Shown: positions 14,807 through 32,314, counted from the stretch's first letter. The stretch is DNA of 64,000 nucleotides from Salvelinus alpinus (GCF_045679555.1 NC_092098.1:22784038-22848037); one strand, 5' to 3'. Notes: generated from the sequence alone by a model not told the origin. Program-made: numbers and translations.

Positions 14807-15242
14807 ACAGATTGTTACACCAGATAATGTGATTTACCCAAAGATTTTCGCCGACATCATGTCTATTTCAAGTCTTCTCTCATTGATTGAGACAGGTGGG
14901 TGTCCACCCCAAAGTGCTGCATGTCATGATGACATATACCTGTCTCGATCAATGAGTGAGAAGACTTGAAATAGACACGATGGCGGCGCACATATTGTTG
15001 GATAACTTTATGGACCAAAAAAGGTTTTATTGTAATAACAGAGATTTTTCTAAATTCAAACTGACCACCTGCAACTGGACAGACATTTTATGAGACTCCT
15101 GTTTCCCTGAATCGAGGACGAAGAAGGCATCACTAAGGTTGGTCAAATTCTCTGTGTTACACCAAACAGTACCTATCCTGTAACTGCCAGTAATGGATAC
15201 GTTAAATATGGTTAAATTACATTATCTGGTGTAACAATCTGT
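14807..15242. repeat. 436-bp element with nested inverted repeats
   Basis: The outer arms, 34 bp each (14807-14840 and 15209-15242), match as reverse complements at 32 of 34 positions; they start ACAGATTGTTACACCAGATA. Within the left half sits a second inverted repeat of about 50 bp (14849-14897 against 14938-14988). Its 40-bp spacer includes ATGTCATGATGACAT, itself palindromic. No transposase or clear target duplication is visible, although GCT occurs next to both ends. It is probably a non-autonomous DNA transposon. The inner hairpin might also be a separate nested insertion. Confidence 0.75.
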
Positions 15243-17177
15243 TGCTAAAATAACTGGTGATCCGCAGATGATGGGAGAGGTGGTCATTATGAAATGGCCA
15301 TTCCAAAGAAACATACAGTAAATTCAAGGAATATTTGTATATCTGTGGGGGGAGTGTTGTCATGATCAAACTGCCATTCAGCTCCTCATGAGTCATCTGC
15401 TTGAAATCGAGCATAATGTATAATCCTTCGAGAGGGATACAGTTCTGCTACAATGACACACGCAAGCAAAGGGATTCAGTTTCTGTTTCTAGAATCCACT
15501 CCAGGAAGAAGCCCAGGCACTTTATATTTTCTGTAAGACAATAAACAATTATACTCTATTGTATAGTTTGAAAAACAGTTGAACTGTGCCAGCATAACAT
15601 CAATATTAGGGTAGACTAGTTGAATATGCATGCATGTGCACAGGCACAGAGATTACAGTCACAATATCTAGCCTTATGGAATGAAATATGACTTTGAAAC
15701 TTTGCACAGTGACCAGACTGTACAAATGGTAGGTAGGTAGGCAGACAATATTGACCTGCAGCCATGTCTATCATGCATGCTTAGGCAAATATTTTTTATA
15801 GTAAAACCAGCTTCAGTTTCAGAGATTTACAACAGTAAATGATTGTTTATCCTTACTGATTGCTAGTTAACTTAGCTAGCTTGCTGGATATGCAATACTT
15901 GTTATTTACATCTGTTTAGAATCCTATCTTGCATCATGCCTAACATTTTGTGAGATAAAAGGTGAAAACACTCAGTTCTGCCTCCAGGACAAGACCTGCA
16001 AAGAAAAAAAAACAGGGAAAAGAAGTCAGAGGGTGTATGAGGATGTATTTTGTTGTGTGCCCACTTAAAGAGATTGTAGTGGTTCCTGGTACAGAATCCA
16101 GTGTTTACCCCTACAGTAGTAGAGTGGCTCAGATAGGGACTGCGCCCCACATGTAACCCTATTTATTCTGGACAACAGAGTGATACAGACTCATCCCTTC
16201 ATCTGACAGCGGCCCACACTTCGTTGCGCCTGTGTTTGGTATAATGAAATGGTAATGTGTGTAAAGCCGCCACAACACAATGAGTATGTGATCCATAATT
16301 ATGTACTATATAGAATACATAATGAGGATTTGAATGGTTTGTTGATGATGTTGCTGGCAGGACTTTGACAAAAGCTGGCATGAGCGAGGGAACAATAATC
16401 ATCAAGGAGCTAAGCCGAAGTGAGAGATGAGAATGTGAAAATGAAGGGGCCGTGACAAATTTTTCATTTGAAATTCAGTCATGGCGTCTAGATGCACATT
16501 TTTTATTTATTTTTACACATTTATTAGGCGCTGTTTAACAAAAATAGAGCTGAAAGAGAGAGAGATAAGAGCCTCACTGGAGATAAATAAATATAGAAAA
16601 AAGAGGAATAATGTGGGGAAAATGTGCCAGTCTGTTCAGAGTAATCCTCCTGAACATTATGACCAGCCTGGTTATGTAAGTTCTAACCGTATCCAGGCAG
16701 ATAGAGGGGGAGGAAGGGAGGGAGGGAGGGTGTAGAGATTGGGGCATGCTCAAAGAGCTGATGCAATCCTGAATCAGGGATTCACCTCAAACTGATGTAG
16801 AGTAAGAGAAACCATCCTTTATGGTGATGGTTTTCATCACAGCCGCTCCCTATAACATCTGTTGGCCGCTGGTTGCGTGTGATTAAAGAGAAAACAAACA
16901 AACTATTACAGGGTCACCAATGACAATGAGCAACAACAGGATTAGAGCAGATTAGATAGCGATGACTGTTTCTGTATTAACCTCTGTAACCACTCTATAT
17001 GTGTTGAGCAGCTCTACTATAAATCACAACAGCACCAGCGGAAAAAGCAATAAAAGTATCCTCTCCTCTCCAGTTGTGAAATGTGACTGACCGGCTCGAT
17101 TCGGTCTTGTGTAGCAAAACTTGAAATTGTGTTTTTTACATTGGATAAAAGTAGAGACTCAGAGCTAGAAAATTATA
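15243..17177. other. Unique sequence, no gene recognised
   Basis: About 1.9 kb without a recognised transposon or supported exon. It includes purine-rich runs near 15998-16025 and a GGAGGGAGGGAGG stretch near 16710-16728. Confidence 0.5.
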
Positions 17178-17179
17178 TA

Positions 17180-18162
17180 CAGTTGAAGTCGGAAGTTTAC
17201 ATACACTTTAGCCAAATACATTTAAACTCAGTTTTTCACAATTCCTGACATTTAATCCTAGTAAAAATTCCCTGTCTTAGGTCAGTTAGGATCACCACTT
17301 TATTTTAAGAATGTGAAATGTCAGAATATTTTTTAGAGAGAATGATTTATTTAAGCTTTTATTTCTTTCATCACATTCCCAGTGGGTCAGAAGTTTACAA
17401 AGTACCATCTTTAAAGTACCATCTTTGTCCCCATGTGCAGTTGCAAACCGTAGTCTGGCTTTTTTATGGCGGTTTTGGAGCAGTGGCTTCTTCCTTGCTG
17501 AGCAGCCTTTCAGGTTATGTCGATATAGGACTCGTTTTACTGTGGAAATAGATACTTTTGTACCTGTTTCGTCCAGCATCTTCACAATGTCCTTTGATGT
17601 TGTTCTGGGATTGATTTGCACTTTTCACACCAAAGTACATTAATCTCTAGGAGACAGAACGCGTCTCCTTCTTGAGCGGTATGACAGCTGCGTAGTCCCA
17701 TGGTGTTTATACTTGCATACTATTGTTTGTACAGATGAACGTGGTACCTTCAGGCGTTTGTAAATTGCTCCCAAGGATGAACCAGACTTGTGGAGGTCTA
17801 CAATTCTTTTTTTTTTTCTTGGCTGATTTCTTGGCTGATTTCCACAGGTACACCTCCAATTGACTCAAATGATGTCAATTAGCCTATCAGAAGCTAAAGC
17901 CATGATATCGTTTTCTGGAATTTTCCAAGCTGTTAAAAGGCACATTCAACTTGGTGTATGTAAACTTCTGACCCACTGGAATTGTGATTTAGTGAAATAA
18001 TCTGTTAACAATTGTTGGGAAAATGACTTGTGTCATGCACAAAGTAGATGTCCTAACCGACTTGCCAAAACTATAGTTTGTTAACAAGAAATTTGTGGAG
18101 TGGTTGAAAAACTAGTTTTAATGACTCCAACCTAAGTGTATGTAAACTTCCACCTTCAACTG
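17180..18162 (-). mobile_element. Sleeping Beauty-type Tc1, internally deleted
   Basis: Both inverted repeats are present: CAGTTGAAGTCGGAAGTTTA at 17180 and the complementary end CCACCTTCAACTG at 18162, each flanked by TA. Each end also has the inner direct repeat around CCAGTGGG/CCCACTGG followed by AAGTTTAC, typical of the IR/DR group. The transposase frame on the minus strand (about 17621-17400) covers only the DNA-binding and linker part (INPRTTSKDIVKMLDETGTK through ARLRFATAHGDKDG). About 600 bp, including the whole DDE domain, are missing. The deletion junction carries a duplicated AAAGTACCATCTTT (17399-17426). Confidence 0.93.
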
Positions 18163-18164
18163 TA

Positions 18165-20353
18165 TCATACACTACAGTTGAGGAGACAATGGGAAAGTGA
18201 TTCTGCTTTGAATTTTGATGAACTTGCTACCCCGCTTTTGAGAAAATGGCCCTTGAATGATTTGGTACACCTACTGGAGACCTCTTCTTTGGCTACACCC
18301 ATTCATCATGGTTCATATCCTCTTAAGCCTTAGCCCCACCCATCTCTTTAATGACTCACATGTGAGGTCATGTGCTAAACAGTGAGTACGGTAGTGTACT
18401 AAACAACCAAAGATTTCAAGACTAAAGGCTGGTTTAATACTACGTCTATCGACATGTCTGTAGACAGTTGTTGCAGTGACATCATGAACATTCTATTGTC
18501 GTCCGACAGCAAACTTGTCATTGTGGTAATGAAACAGTATAAACACAAAAATCAGCAGCTTGTTGGTCCAAAGTAGCATAACTGGTCTATTTTAACACCA
18601 ATAAACCCATCCGTTTAAAAACAAATGTATACATTTTTCAATCTAGCAAATCAGGCAACTAAAAGCAACTTTCTAAAAAAATGTTTTGGGGCAATTCTAG
18701 CTTGTTAGCTAGCTAGCTAACGTTAAGTTAGTTGGCTAGCCAGTTCAAATAATTACCATATCATATAGCTGACAACGTCTTAACTTCAGCTAATTTGTAT
18801 TCATTATTACAGGAAAATAAACTCACAACAAGAACCTTATTTACAAGTGATTGGCGAGCTAATTGGTTCTGCGTGTGACTAAATAAAAGCAGGGCATTCT
18901 ACTGGAGAACTTGGACAGTGTCTCGTTGGCCTAACGTTATATCCTAATTTGACTTTGGTGTTGTTCTTCACACTACCGTCTCTGATAAACACACACTATA
19001 TTAAATAAAATCAACGTTTATTTGTCACATGCACAGGATACAGGAGGTGTAAACGGTACAGTGAAATGGTTACTTGCATAGTGGAGTCTTTTTAGACATG
19101 TAGCTAGCTAAACAATTAGCCATAATCCCAACTCATAACGTTACTACCCTGCATGAATCTACATGTTAAAACTAACCAACTAGGTTCAATGTTAGCTAGC
19201 TAGCTAACATTAGGCTATACATAGTAATGCAAATGGCTCGGAGATATGAATAATATTACTACATATCATAGATGTAAAGTTAGCTAGCTAACAGTATGCT
19301 TTAACTTGCAATGATAACGACTTTCTGACTAAATTGGAAATGTATAACATCTGAAAATGTACTTAGACTCTCTTAGCTAGACTCTCTTAGCCATATACAT
19401 GGATGGACCCTTCTCCCTCTCTGTCACGGATGCCATGGTTGTCCATAGTTTGAAGATGTAATCCGGAGACCGGTGTTTTATACAACAGTCTGTGTTCTCT
19501 TTTTGACTCCCTTAGCATTTGCAATCAAATGTCTGAACTTTCTCCTTAGCTATCATACTCCGCTTCCACTGGGCATTCCACTGATTTCAAAATTCGGTCC
19601 TCCAGAAAGTGGAGAGCCTTAGCAACATTTTTGCAGTTATTCGCGATATCGTTCAAAACTGAGCAGCTCATGTTACAGACAGGAAGAGACTGGAAGATAG
19701 AAACGTGGAGAGAGAAAGAAGGGGGGGAGGAAAACAGAGGTAGAAATGGAGTGAGGGGGAAAGGACAAGAGATTGAGAGAGTAAGGGGGGGTGTTAGTAG
19801 CATCACCATAGGGTGGTAGTAGCCTATGGTGAGCCACAGTATCAATCTCAGACCATGTGACAGAATATAACACAGACAGATGAGACCCAACAAGGAAGCT
19901 ATCTCAACACCCCAGTGAATCTTTGTGATTTTTTCCCCACACTAACAGTGAGACAGATGGCAAAGCCTCAAAATTAGTTTTCCTTCCTCTGGCTTCTATA
20001 CGGGAACTGAGGAAATTTGTTGTGTTTTCTCTCCTCAGCAGCCTGCCTAACATCAAAGCTGAGCTGCTGTGTTTGAAATTCATTGAAAGCCATGGATTAA
20101 TAATTCAGGTAGTGATGTGCAGGATGGGGAGGGTGTTCCTCTGCAGAGCAGAAGTTTCTGCTGCTCAGCTGCTACTGTAGAACACACTCTTTCTCATGTA
20201 CGGTAGTTGAAGCTCGCACATGTATGCATGTATGTGTTCAATTCCCACTTTTGAACCAGCTACCTTCTGGCTACTGGTCTACTTCAAAGCTTTGCCCTTT
20301 ATGTAAAGTATTGAAGGAGGAATATTGATCACTTTCTTTATTTTTCTTTGCAG
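18165..20353. other. Unique sequence before pcp4 exon 2
   Basis: Mostly unrecognised sequence with several GCTAGCTAGCTAAC palindromes (about 18710-18722 and 19193-19208) and one short LINE tail (19012-19090). The final bases TTTTTCTTTGCAG (20341-20353) are a good splice acceptor for the next exon. Confidence 0.55.
19012..19090 (-). repeat. LINE/SINE 3' tail fragment
   Basis: On the minus strand the block reads AACCATTTCACTGTACCG then GTGACAAATAAA. It resembles the 3' tails of the LINE family A copies that end at 27610 and 59312. Only about 80 bp remain. Confidence 0.55.
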
Positions 20354-20402
20354 AGACAAGGATCTGGAGCCATGAGTGGAAACAGCAAACCTTCTGGACA
20401 AG
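20354..20402 (+). CDS. pcp4: PCP4/PEP-19, coding exon 2
   Basis: A 49-nt exon between TTTCTTTGCAG and GTGGGTAAAG. In frame it reads RQGSGAMSGNSKPSGQ plus the first base of an Asp codon (phase 1), joining exactly to 27651. The known PCP4 protein begins MSERQG, so the preceding exon should encode only Met-Ser-Glu; it was not found and may lie outside the window. An internal ATG occurs at 20372. PCP4 is a small, largely disordered cytosolic protein of Purkinje and other neurons that binds calmodulin and speeds its calcium exchange. With the missing three residues the product would be 65 residues, against 62 in human. pcp4a or pcp4b cannot be decided here. Confidence 0.85.
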
Positions 20403-21097
20403 GTGGGTAAAGGATTTATATAGGACAAATATGACAAAATACACAACATACTGTACAACCATACACCACGTAGACCTACTGTACTGTATAACTACTATCC
20501 TGCTTTCAAAAATTGTCTTGTGAAATTCATGACTGAAAACTCCATCCATGTTGGTACATATGAACACATTGAGTGAGAGTCCACAGTCTCCACTTCTACT
20601 CATGGAGAACTTAATGTCCAAAAACAGCAAAAACTGAGAAGCAGAGATGTCTCAGAACTTGACAGATAATGACTAGCTCTCTTTTGTGTTTTTTAATGAA
20701 AGAAAAGACGCCATAATTAAATAATAAATAAAGTCTTTCGATCTACCGTGGGCACATTCAAGCCTGGGATTCACAGAAATAACTACTGTCAAAACTAGGG
20801 CATGGTATTGTTGTCATGATAATGTAATTCAAATCCCTGGAGTTAGAGACCGCAAAATTAGGCTTGCAGGATACTTGGCAGGATACTCTGATATCCAGAA
20901 ATGACATTAAATGTAGAATTCAGCTATACGGGTAAAGCGAATGTGACTAGATGAGAAATTGAATTGAAAGTCACACTTCAAATAGATTTTGGACCAAATA
21001 ATTTACATTTTTCTCATTACCTCTGAAGTTTAAGTTTACAATAATGTTTACAATAATGTACAATAATGTAGATTCGATAAATGTGATTAATTTAGTC

Positions 21098-21180
21098 ATA
21101 TATATATTATACATATTTTTGGACATTTTTGCTGTTTTTTGACATATATATATATATTATATATATACATATTATATATA
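21098..21180. repeat. AT-rich simple repeat
   Basis: Runs of ATATAT at 21098-21109 and 21143-21180 surround a T-rich spacer. It is microsatellite-like and carries no gene. Confidence 0.85.
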
Positions 21181-22114
21181 ACTTTCTCATAGGAGTATAG
21201 GGTTGAAAAATTCCAAATAAATAAATAAACTGTATGCGAAGTCCCATACATACTATCCATCAGCTGTGCCCCAAGTGTCTTTAATGATTGAATAATCTAT
21301 CCAGTTACCATAGTTGTAGTCGATTGAATGTGTGACTTTGATTGAGGTGTGAAGTACATTTATTTGGCATTTGTCAAGTTCTACTTTCTTTGTTTTAACC
21401 GTTTAAATGTTTTAGTGACCTAAGCAACTAGAATTGTCCCACTATGGTCATATTTCAATGCCTAAATTTAAGTTGATTGAACACATGTACAATACATTTA
21501 CCATAGGGAATTACATTGACTATGTTTTATTGTAGTCCATTGCAAGTTAGATCAAATTTGGTGGATTATATATGTGGTAGTGAGGATTTCATGTAGTCTG
21601 GATTGCAGCTATACCCCTCTATACTGAATGCTCTCACCTAGGTGTTCTGAGACTAGACCTTCATCAACCATTGTTCCAGTGTCCCTGAGCAGCATAAATC
21701 TCAGTCACCAGCTCCAACCAGTGGCATCAGTTCAGCTAAACTTAGGGTATGGCAAAGTGGGATGTGAATTCCAAGGATTGAAGCTCAATTACTGCATTTC
21801 TACACAACTCAAACAAAACAACGAAAACAAACAAGAAAAAAAAATACAAATAATGACTCCAGCCATAGGTTTAAAAGTCTGTGGAACAGCATATACAATG
21901 TCAACCACTACTTAACTTCATCATAAATTGACTAATTTACTTGTGGAATGGTGCATACAGTGCAGCGTGAAATAGATGCATAATACACGCTATCAAGTCA
22001 CAACAGGGACGACTTCAAATGCCGACATCCATTTTAGGCTATATGACTGGAGACATAAGCAACATATTTTTTAATATGATACAAATTAGAAGCCTACTCT
22101 GCTGACACTGACAA

Positions 22115-22211
22115 CCCACTGGGCACACACTGGTTGAATCAACGTCATTTCAATGAAATTACATTGAACCAACATGGAATAGTCGTTGACTTGACGTCTG
22201 TGCCCAGTGGG
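22115..22211. repeat. 97-bp palindromic MITE (CCCACTGGGCACA termini)
   Basis: CCCACTGGGCACA at 22115 is mirrored by TGTGCCCAGTGGG ending at 22211. The interior has GGTTGAATCAACG and complementary stretches around CATTTCAATGAAATTACATTG. It is a very short non-autonomous DNA element. Confidence 0.85.
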
Positions 22212-22255
22212 AAAGATGATGCAGTGCCTTAGACCACTGCACCACTCGGGAGCCC
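22212..22255 (-). repeat. tRNA-derived SINE fragment
   Basis: On the minus strand the block reads GGGCTCCCGAGTGGTGCAGT then GGTCTAAGGCACTGCATC. This is the head of a common salmonid tRNA-derived SINE, including its A-box region. Only about 44 bp are recognisable, directly against the MITE. Confidence 0.7.
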
Positions 22256-23276
22256 ATCTAGCCTGGAGGAGGAAATTATTGTCACCCCAAAAAACTTTCC
22301 AGTGGTACTGATCCAAGGACGCGCACTCACTGGGGATATGGCCGATGCGCTCCGCTGGTGACGAGGAGGAACGCTGCCATTCATTGTAGCCATTGGCGCT
22401 CTGTAGAGTTGCTGTTTTCTCGTGTCAATTAACTTGTGACATTCTTGAATTACTAATTTTACTAATAAAGTCAGCTTTTATAAACAAATATGATAGTCAA
22501 TTTAAAAAAGGTTAAGGGTACAAGACTGTGTACATATCTGGCTGTGTTGGCAATATCACTACATATCCCATCGAGCCAAGCGCGGAGAGGTCACATTTCT
22601 AAGACCAGTCAGAAGCTTCCAGCTAACCCTAAGCCAATGAATCTCAAAACTGAACTTGGATCGGTGTTAAGTAGCAATGATATCCTTCGCCACCGTTTTG
22701 TTACGACATGACCGATAGCTCGAACCAGTCATGACTTTTCACCAAATCAATCAATCATTTTCTGGTTTCTTTCCAGTGAATTTCTTAGTTCTTGATTGTA
22801 TAACTACATGAAACAAAGATAAATATTTAAGGAGAGGGAATCGATATACAATCCCGAAATTAGCTGTAACTGTCAATAGTAAAACAATGCTTAAAACGAT
22901 GTTTGAGTGAACCTGAATCCATAAAATGAATGGTGAAGTCTATTTCAGACACGGAAAACTCCTCCTCCTCACCAGACTATAAGATAGCTCTACTGTTCGC
23001 AGACATCTTGGGATAATCTACATTGTTCTAAGGGAGGCAGCAGAATACTGTTGGTGATACTGATTCTTACTGTTGGTGATACAGGTCTTAAGTTTCTTTC
23101 ATAGGAAGACTAATAGTGCACGCCAGAGGTGAAGTTAATTCCATTTATAAAAACATGTCAGTCAATTCATGAATTGAAAACTGTAAAAAAAAAAATGATG
23201 CAAGGATGAAATGGAGTGACCCCAACTGTGGTAGACACACCCATTCAGTTTGACTCCCCAGTTGCTCTATGCTGTA

Positions 23277-27790
<4,514 letters not shown>

Positions 27791-28937
27791 AGTGGGCAGG
27801 ACAGGGCCAGGCAGCTCTGTCTCCTATAAGCTGGGACTGCACCATTTGGGAGCTTGGTCTTGCATGTCAATCAAACCACATTGTTATGGACTCAACGGTG
27901 GGGGTGGGGTTAAAGAATCAAGGGATCACTGATATCTTTGTGAAATTATTATGTGTAACTTATTATTAATTGCTGTGTCCATAAATTATGATTAAGTTCT
28001 GGATATATCTTGATCTTTCCTATGATTTTGCTTTTTTCGTGTTTTATTGATACTGTTATACTCTCTATATTGTCCAGTTGCTCTAGCAGTCCAAACCCTC
28101 AGTAGTACTCTCATTTCTCATGTCATATATGCTATAATATACACATTTGAACAGTAAAAAGCTGCTTAATAAGTAGGTTCGCTCGTAAAGCAATTAAGGA
28201 ACTGGAATTAGGGTTTTATCACCCTCAGGAGGAACGTGTATTCGTGATGATTGATCGTCAGATTCCAGTCATGATTGCATTGGCATTCTTTTCAGCTATG
28301 GCATCATAAATCGAAAGATTTTATTGTCCTAGGAGGTCTGTTAATGTTTACCTCTCGCTGTGGAGTGTTTCCAGACAATACAGCTTGTTTTGTTTGATCC
28401 CTCCCAGCTAGCGCAGCGCCAATTGTCTTTCATATCTTATGACTGAAGCATTTAGAATTGAATCAATGGGTCTAATTTGCTTTCCAATGTCTCCGATATC
28501 TCTCTGCAACTTGGCAACTAAATCTAGGGCTTATTCCATTATTCATGTGAAAATTGTGGATCTTTTCTTTCTTCCTTGCTTCCCTTTAACATCAACGTCA
28601 ATAGAATATTTTTTTTGTTCTGTTTTTGACTTTTTTTTACCATTGTTGTTTTTGATTGTGTTTCTATTGATCTTGTGATTTGACTCCCCATTGTTTCCTT
28701 TGAAGTCATTGCTCAAAACCAAATGAGTAGAATATACTGTACAATACCATCATCCTTCAGTAGACACCTTCAAATAATATATACTTAATAAATATCCCAA
28801 AGAGGTAAACATTGTGTCAGAAGTTATTTCTTAATATTGTGTTTGTTTATGGTCCCATATTAACATGTTATTAATTATTGTTATGTTTGATTATGTGGTG
28901 TCTGGGAGTTTTTGGGATCACTCGGTTGTAGAATAAA
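27791..28937 (+). other. pcp4: pcp4 3' UTR with candidate poly(A) signals
   Basis: Sequence after the stop is AT-rich and free of recognised transposons up to about 29050. AATAAA occurs at 28787-28792 and 28932-28937, so the transcript could end near 28.81 or 28.95 kb. This is inferred from sequence only. Confidence 0.6.
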
Positions 28938-29056
28938 AAAGGATTTTCAACATGTCCTTATGGTAAGATAAGATAATACCAGATAAGATGAGAGGCATGT
29001 TTTAAATGATTTAGGACCTTACGTAAATTCAAATTACTTTTAAAGTACACTATATA

Positions 29057-30353
29057 CAGAGCATTCGGAAAGTATTCACACCCCATCACTTGTCCCGCAT
29101 TTTGTTACGTAACAGCATTATTCTAAAATGTATCTACACACAATACCCCATAATGACAAAGCAAAAACAGATTTTTTGAAATTATTGCAAAAAATATATA
29201 TATAATAATAACTGAAATATCACATTGACATAAGTATTCAGACCCTTTACTCAGTACTTTGTTGAAGCACATTTGGCAGCGATTACAGCCTTGAGTGTTC
29301 TTGGGTATGACACTACAAGCTTGGCACACCTGTATTTGGGGAATTTCTCCCATTCTCTGCAGATCCTCTCAAGCTCTGTCAGGTTGGATGGGGAGCGTCG
29401 CTTCACAGCCATTTTCAGGTCTCTCCAGAGATGTTCGATCGGCTTCAAGTCTAGGCTCTGGCTGGGTCACTCAAGGGCATTCAGAGACTTGTCCCGAAGC
29501 CATTCCTGCGTTGTCTTCACTGTGTGCTTAGGGTCGTTGTCCTGTTGGAAGGTGAACCTTCACCCCAGTCTGAGGTCCTGAGTGCTCTGGAGCAGGTTTT
29601 CATCAAGGATCTCTCTGTACTTTGCTCTGATCATCTTTCCCTCGATCCTGATCCTTTTGGCAAACTCCAAACGGGCTGTCATGTGGTAATTACTGAGGAG
29701 TGGCTTCCGTCTGGTCGCTCTACTATATTGGCCTGATTGGGGGAGTGCTGCAGAGCTGTTCTGGAAAGTTCTCCCATCTCCACAGACGAACTCTGGAGCT
29801 CTGTTAGAGTGACCATCGGGTTCTTGGTCACCTCCCTGACCAAGGCCCTTCTCCCCTGATTGCTCTGTTTGGCCAGGCAGCCAGCTCTAAGAAGAGTCTT
29901 GGTTGTTCCAAACTTCTTCCATTTAAAGATGATGGAAGCCACTGGGTTCTTGGGGACCTTCAATACTGCAGAAATGTTTTGGTACCCTTCCCCAGATCTG
30001 TGCCTCGACAAAGTACTGTCTCAGAGCTCTATGGACTGCATTGTCAACTGTTGGACCTAATATTAACAGGTGTGTGCCTTTCCAAATCATGTCCAATCAA
30101 TTGAATTTATCACAGGTGGACTCCAAGGAAGTTGTATAAACATCTCAAGGATGAACAATTGGAACAGGATGCACCTGAGCTCAATTCCGAGTCTCATAGC
30201 AAAGGGTCTGAATACTTATGTCAATAAGGTATTTCAGTTTATTATTTGTAATACATTTGCAAACCTTTCAAACCTTTTTTTATTTAATCAATTTTAGAAT
30301 AAGGGTGTAACGTAACAAAATGTGGAAAAACTGAAGGGGTCCGAATACTTTCT
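29057..30353 (-). mobile_element. Tc1-like family 2, internally deleted, fused to another Tc1
   Basis: The left terminus CAGAGCATTCGGAAAGTATT (29057) is intact apart from a substitution. The opposite terminus stops at CCGAATACTTTCTGAA (30356), missing the last 6-8 bases, where a different Tc1 family begins. On the minus strand the transposase N-terminal half is readable (SRHRSGEGYQNISAVLKVPK, 30011 onward), as is the C-terminal part [20 protein letters not shown] to STKY (29448-29251). The segment with the first catalytic Asp and the [11 protein letters not shown] region is deleted. Confidence 0.88.
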
Positions 30354-31523
30354 GAAGTATGTGGACACCCCTTCAAATTAGCGGGTTCAGCTATTTCTAC
30401 CACACCCTTTGCTGGCAGGTTTATAAAATAAAGCACACAGCCATGACATCCTCATAGACAGACATTGGCAGTAGAATGGCCTTACTGAACAGCTCAATGA
30501 CTTTCAACGTAGCACAGTCATAGGATGCCAACATTCCAACAAGTCAGTTCATCAAATTTCTGCCCTGCTAAAGCTGCCCCAGTCAACTGTAAGTGCTGTT
30601 ATTGTGAAGTTGAAACGTCTAGGAACAACAACGGCTCAGCCATGAAGCTCTCAGAATGGGACCACCGAGTGCTGATGCGTGTAGTGTGTAAAAATCGCCT
30701 GTCCACGGTTGCAACACCGAGTTCCAAACTACCTCTGGAAGCAACATCAGCACAAGAACTGTTCATCAGGAGCTTCATGAAATGGGTTTCCATGGCCAAG
30801 CAGCCGTACACAAGTATAAGATCACCATGCGCAATGCCATGCGTCGGTTGTAGTGGTGTAAAGCTCACCGCCATTGGACTCTGGAGCAGTGGAAACTCGT
30901 ACTCTGGAGTGATGAATCACGCTTCACCATCTGGCAGTCCGACGGACAATCTGGGTTTGGCGGATGGCAGGAGAACGCTAACTGCTGAATGCATAGTTGC
31001 GCCATTAAAGTTTGGTGGAGGATTAATAATGGTCTGGGGCTGTTTTTCATGGTTCGGTAGAGGCCCCTTAGTTCCAGTAAAGGGAATTTTTAATGCTACA
31101 GCATACAATGACATTCTAGACGATTCTGTGCTTCCAACTTTGTGGCAACAGTTTGGGGAAGGCCCTTTCCTGTTTCAGCATGATAATGCCCCCGTGCACA
31201 AAGCGAGGTCCATACAGAAATTGTTTGTTGAGATTGGTGTGGAATATCTTGACTGGCCGGCACAGAGCCCTGACCTCAATCCCATCGAACACCTTTAGGA
31301 TGAATTTGAACACCGACTGCGAGCCAGGCCTAATTCCCCAACATCAGTGCCCGACCTCACTAATGCTCTTGTGGCTGAATGAAAGCAAGACCCCGCAGCA
31401 ATGTTCCAACATCTAGTGGAAATCCTTCCCAGAACAGTGAAGGTTGTTATAGTAGCAAATGCCCATGATTTTGTAATGAGATGTTGAACGAGCAGGTGTC
31501 AGCATATTTTTGGTCATGTAGTG
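30354..31523 (+). mobile_element. Tc1-like family 5, left end truncated
   Basis: The right terminus ends TTTTTGGTCATGTAGTG at 31523 followed by TA. The left end starts at GTATGTGGACACCCC and lacks the outer ~17 bases of the expected complement. The C-terminal half of the transposase is in one frame: [35 protein letters not shown] (second Asp), [15 protein letters not shown] (Glu). A TAG at 31296-31298 replaces what should be Trp. The N-terminal half is in other frames; GGAGTGATGAATCACGCTTC (about 30904) carries the first Asp out of frame. Inactive. Confidence 0.88.
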
Positions 31524-31525
31524 TA

Positions 31526-32314
31526 TCTTAAAAACAAAACTATATCATATAGGACTTGGGATGGGCAGAACGTGTTGAGAGATGAAGTCAGCTTGATAGG
31601 TAAGGTGTGTGCATGGACGGTTAACTTTTTGATGCTAAATATCATTACACTGAAGGCTTCTAGGATTACTTAGATTGATATTTCATTCTGAGCTTGCAAT
31701 AAACTCAGAGTCTGAACTTGACTGCATTGATCGATCTAGGGGATTTACTAGATGGCTTTAAAGCCAATAATGATGCAGTAGTCAATTGAGACCATTTAAT
31801 CTCTCCCTGCACTGAAAACTTGCTGATCAAGTGCCTTTAAACATACAATTGATATGCCTACATAATGGGATTCTCAAACTTTTCCCATACACCTCAATAT
31901 CCCTTACACAGTATGGTCTCCATGCCAAACTCACACCAATAACCTGTTATCAATAACAGTGGATTTGGTTTTGAGATCTGTTATATCCATGGATGGATAG
32001 AATAGGATAGAATAGAATAGGAACCAGAGTGTACACATTGACCCTACATTGACCCTATTCCCTAATTAGAGAAAATAGTTTATATAACTGTAAAAAATGT
32101 GGTTTCGTCAGTAACATCGAGGCCATCAGCAGCAATCCACATAACACTTCCATACTAGGACAAGACAACGTCTGTGAGAGCTAACACTAAGGGGAGGAAG
32201 TTGCCATTCTGTCTGGAAAAAAGGAAAAGAAACAACTTTCCATGAAAACCAAATCACATCTTATCTATGAAATGCTTGGGTCTCAGTTATCATCTCATTT
32301 ATCATCTGATTTAC
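31526..32314. other. Unique sequence with a short GATAG/GAATA repeat
   Basis: No gene. A short simple repeat (GGATAGAATAGGATAGAATA) lies near 31995-32022; the rest is unrecognised. Confidence 0.5.

Noticed and set aside
30525..31298. 257-residue novel protein
   Set aside because: Only the C-terminal half is in the true Tc1 frame; the N-terminal half is out of frame.
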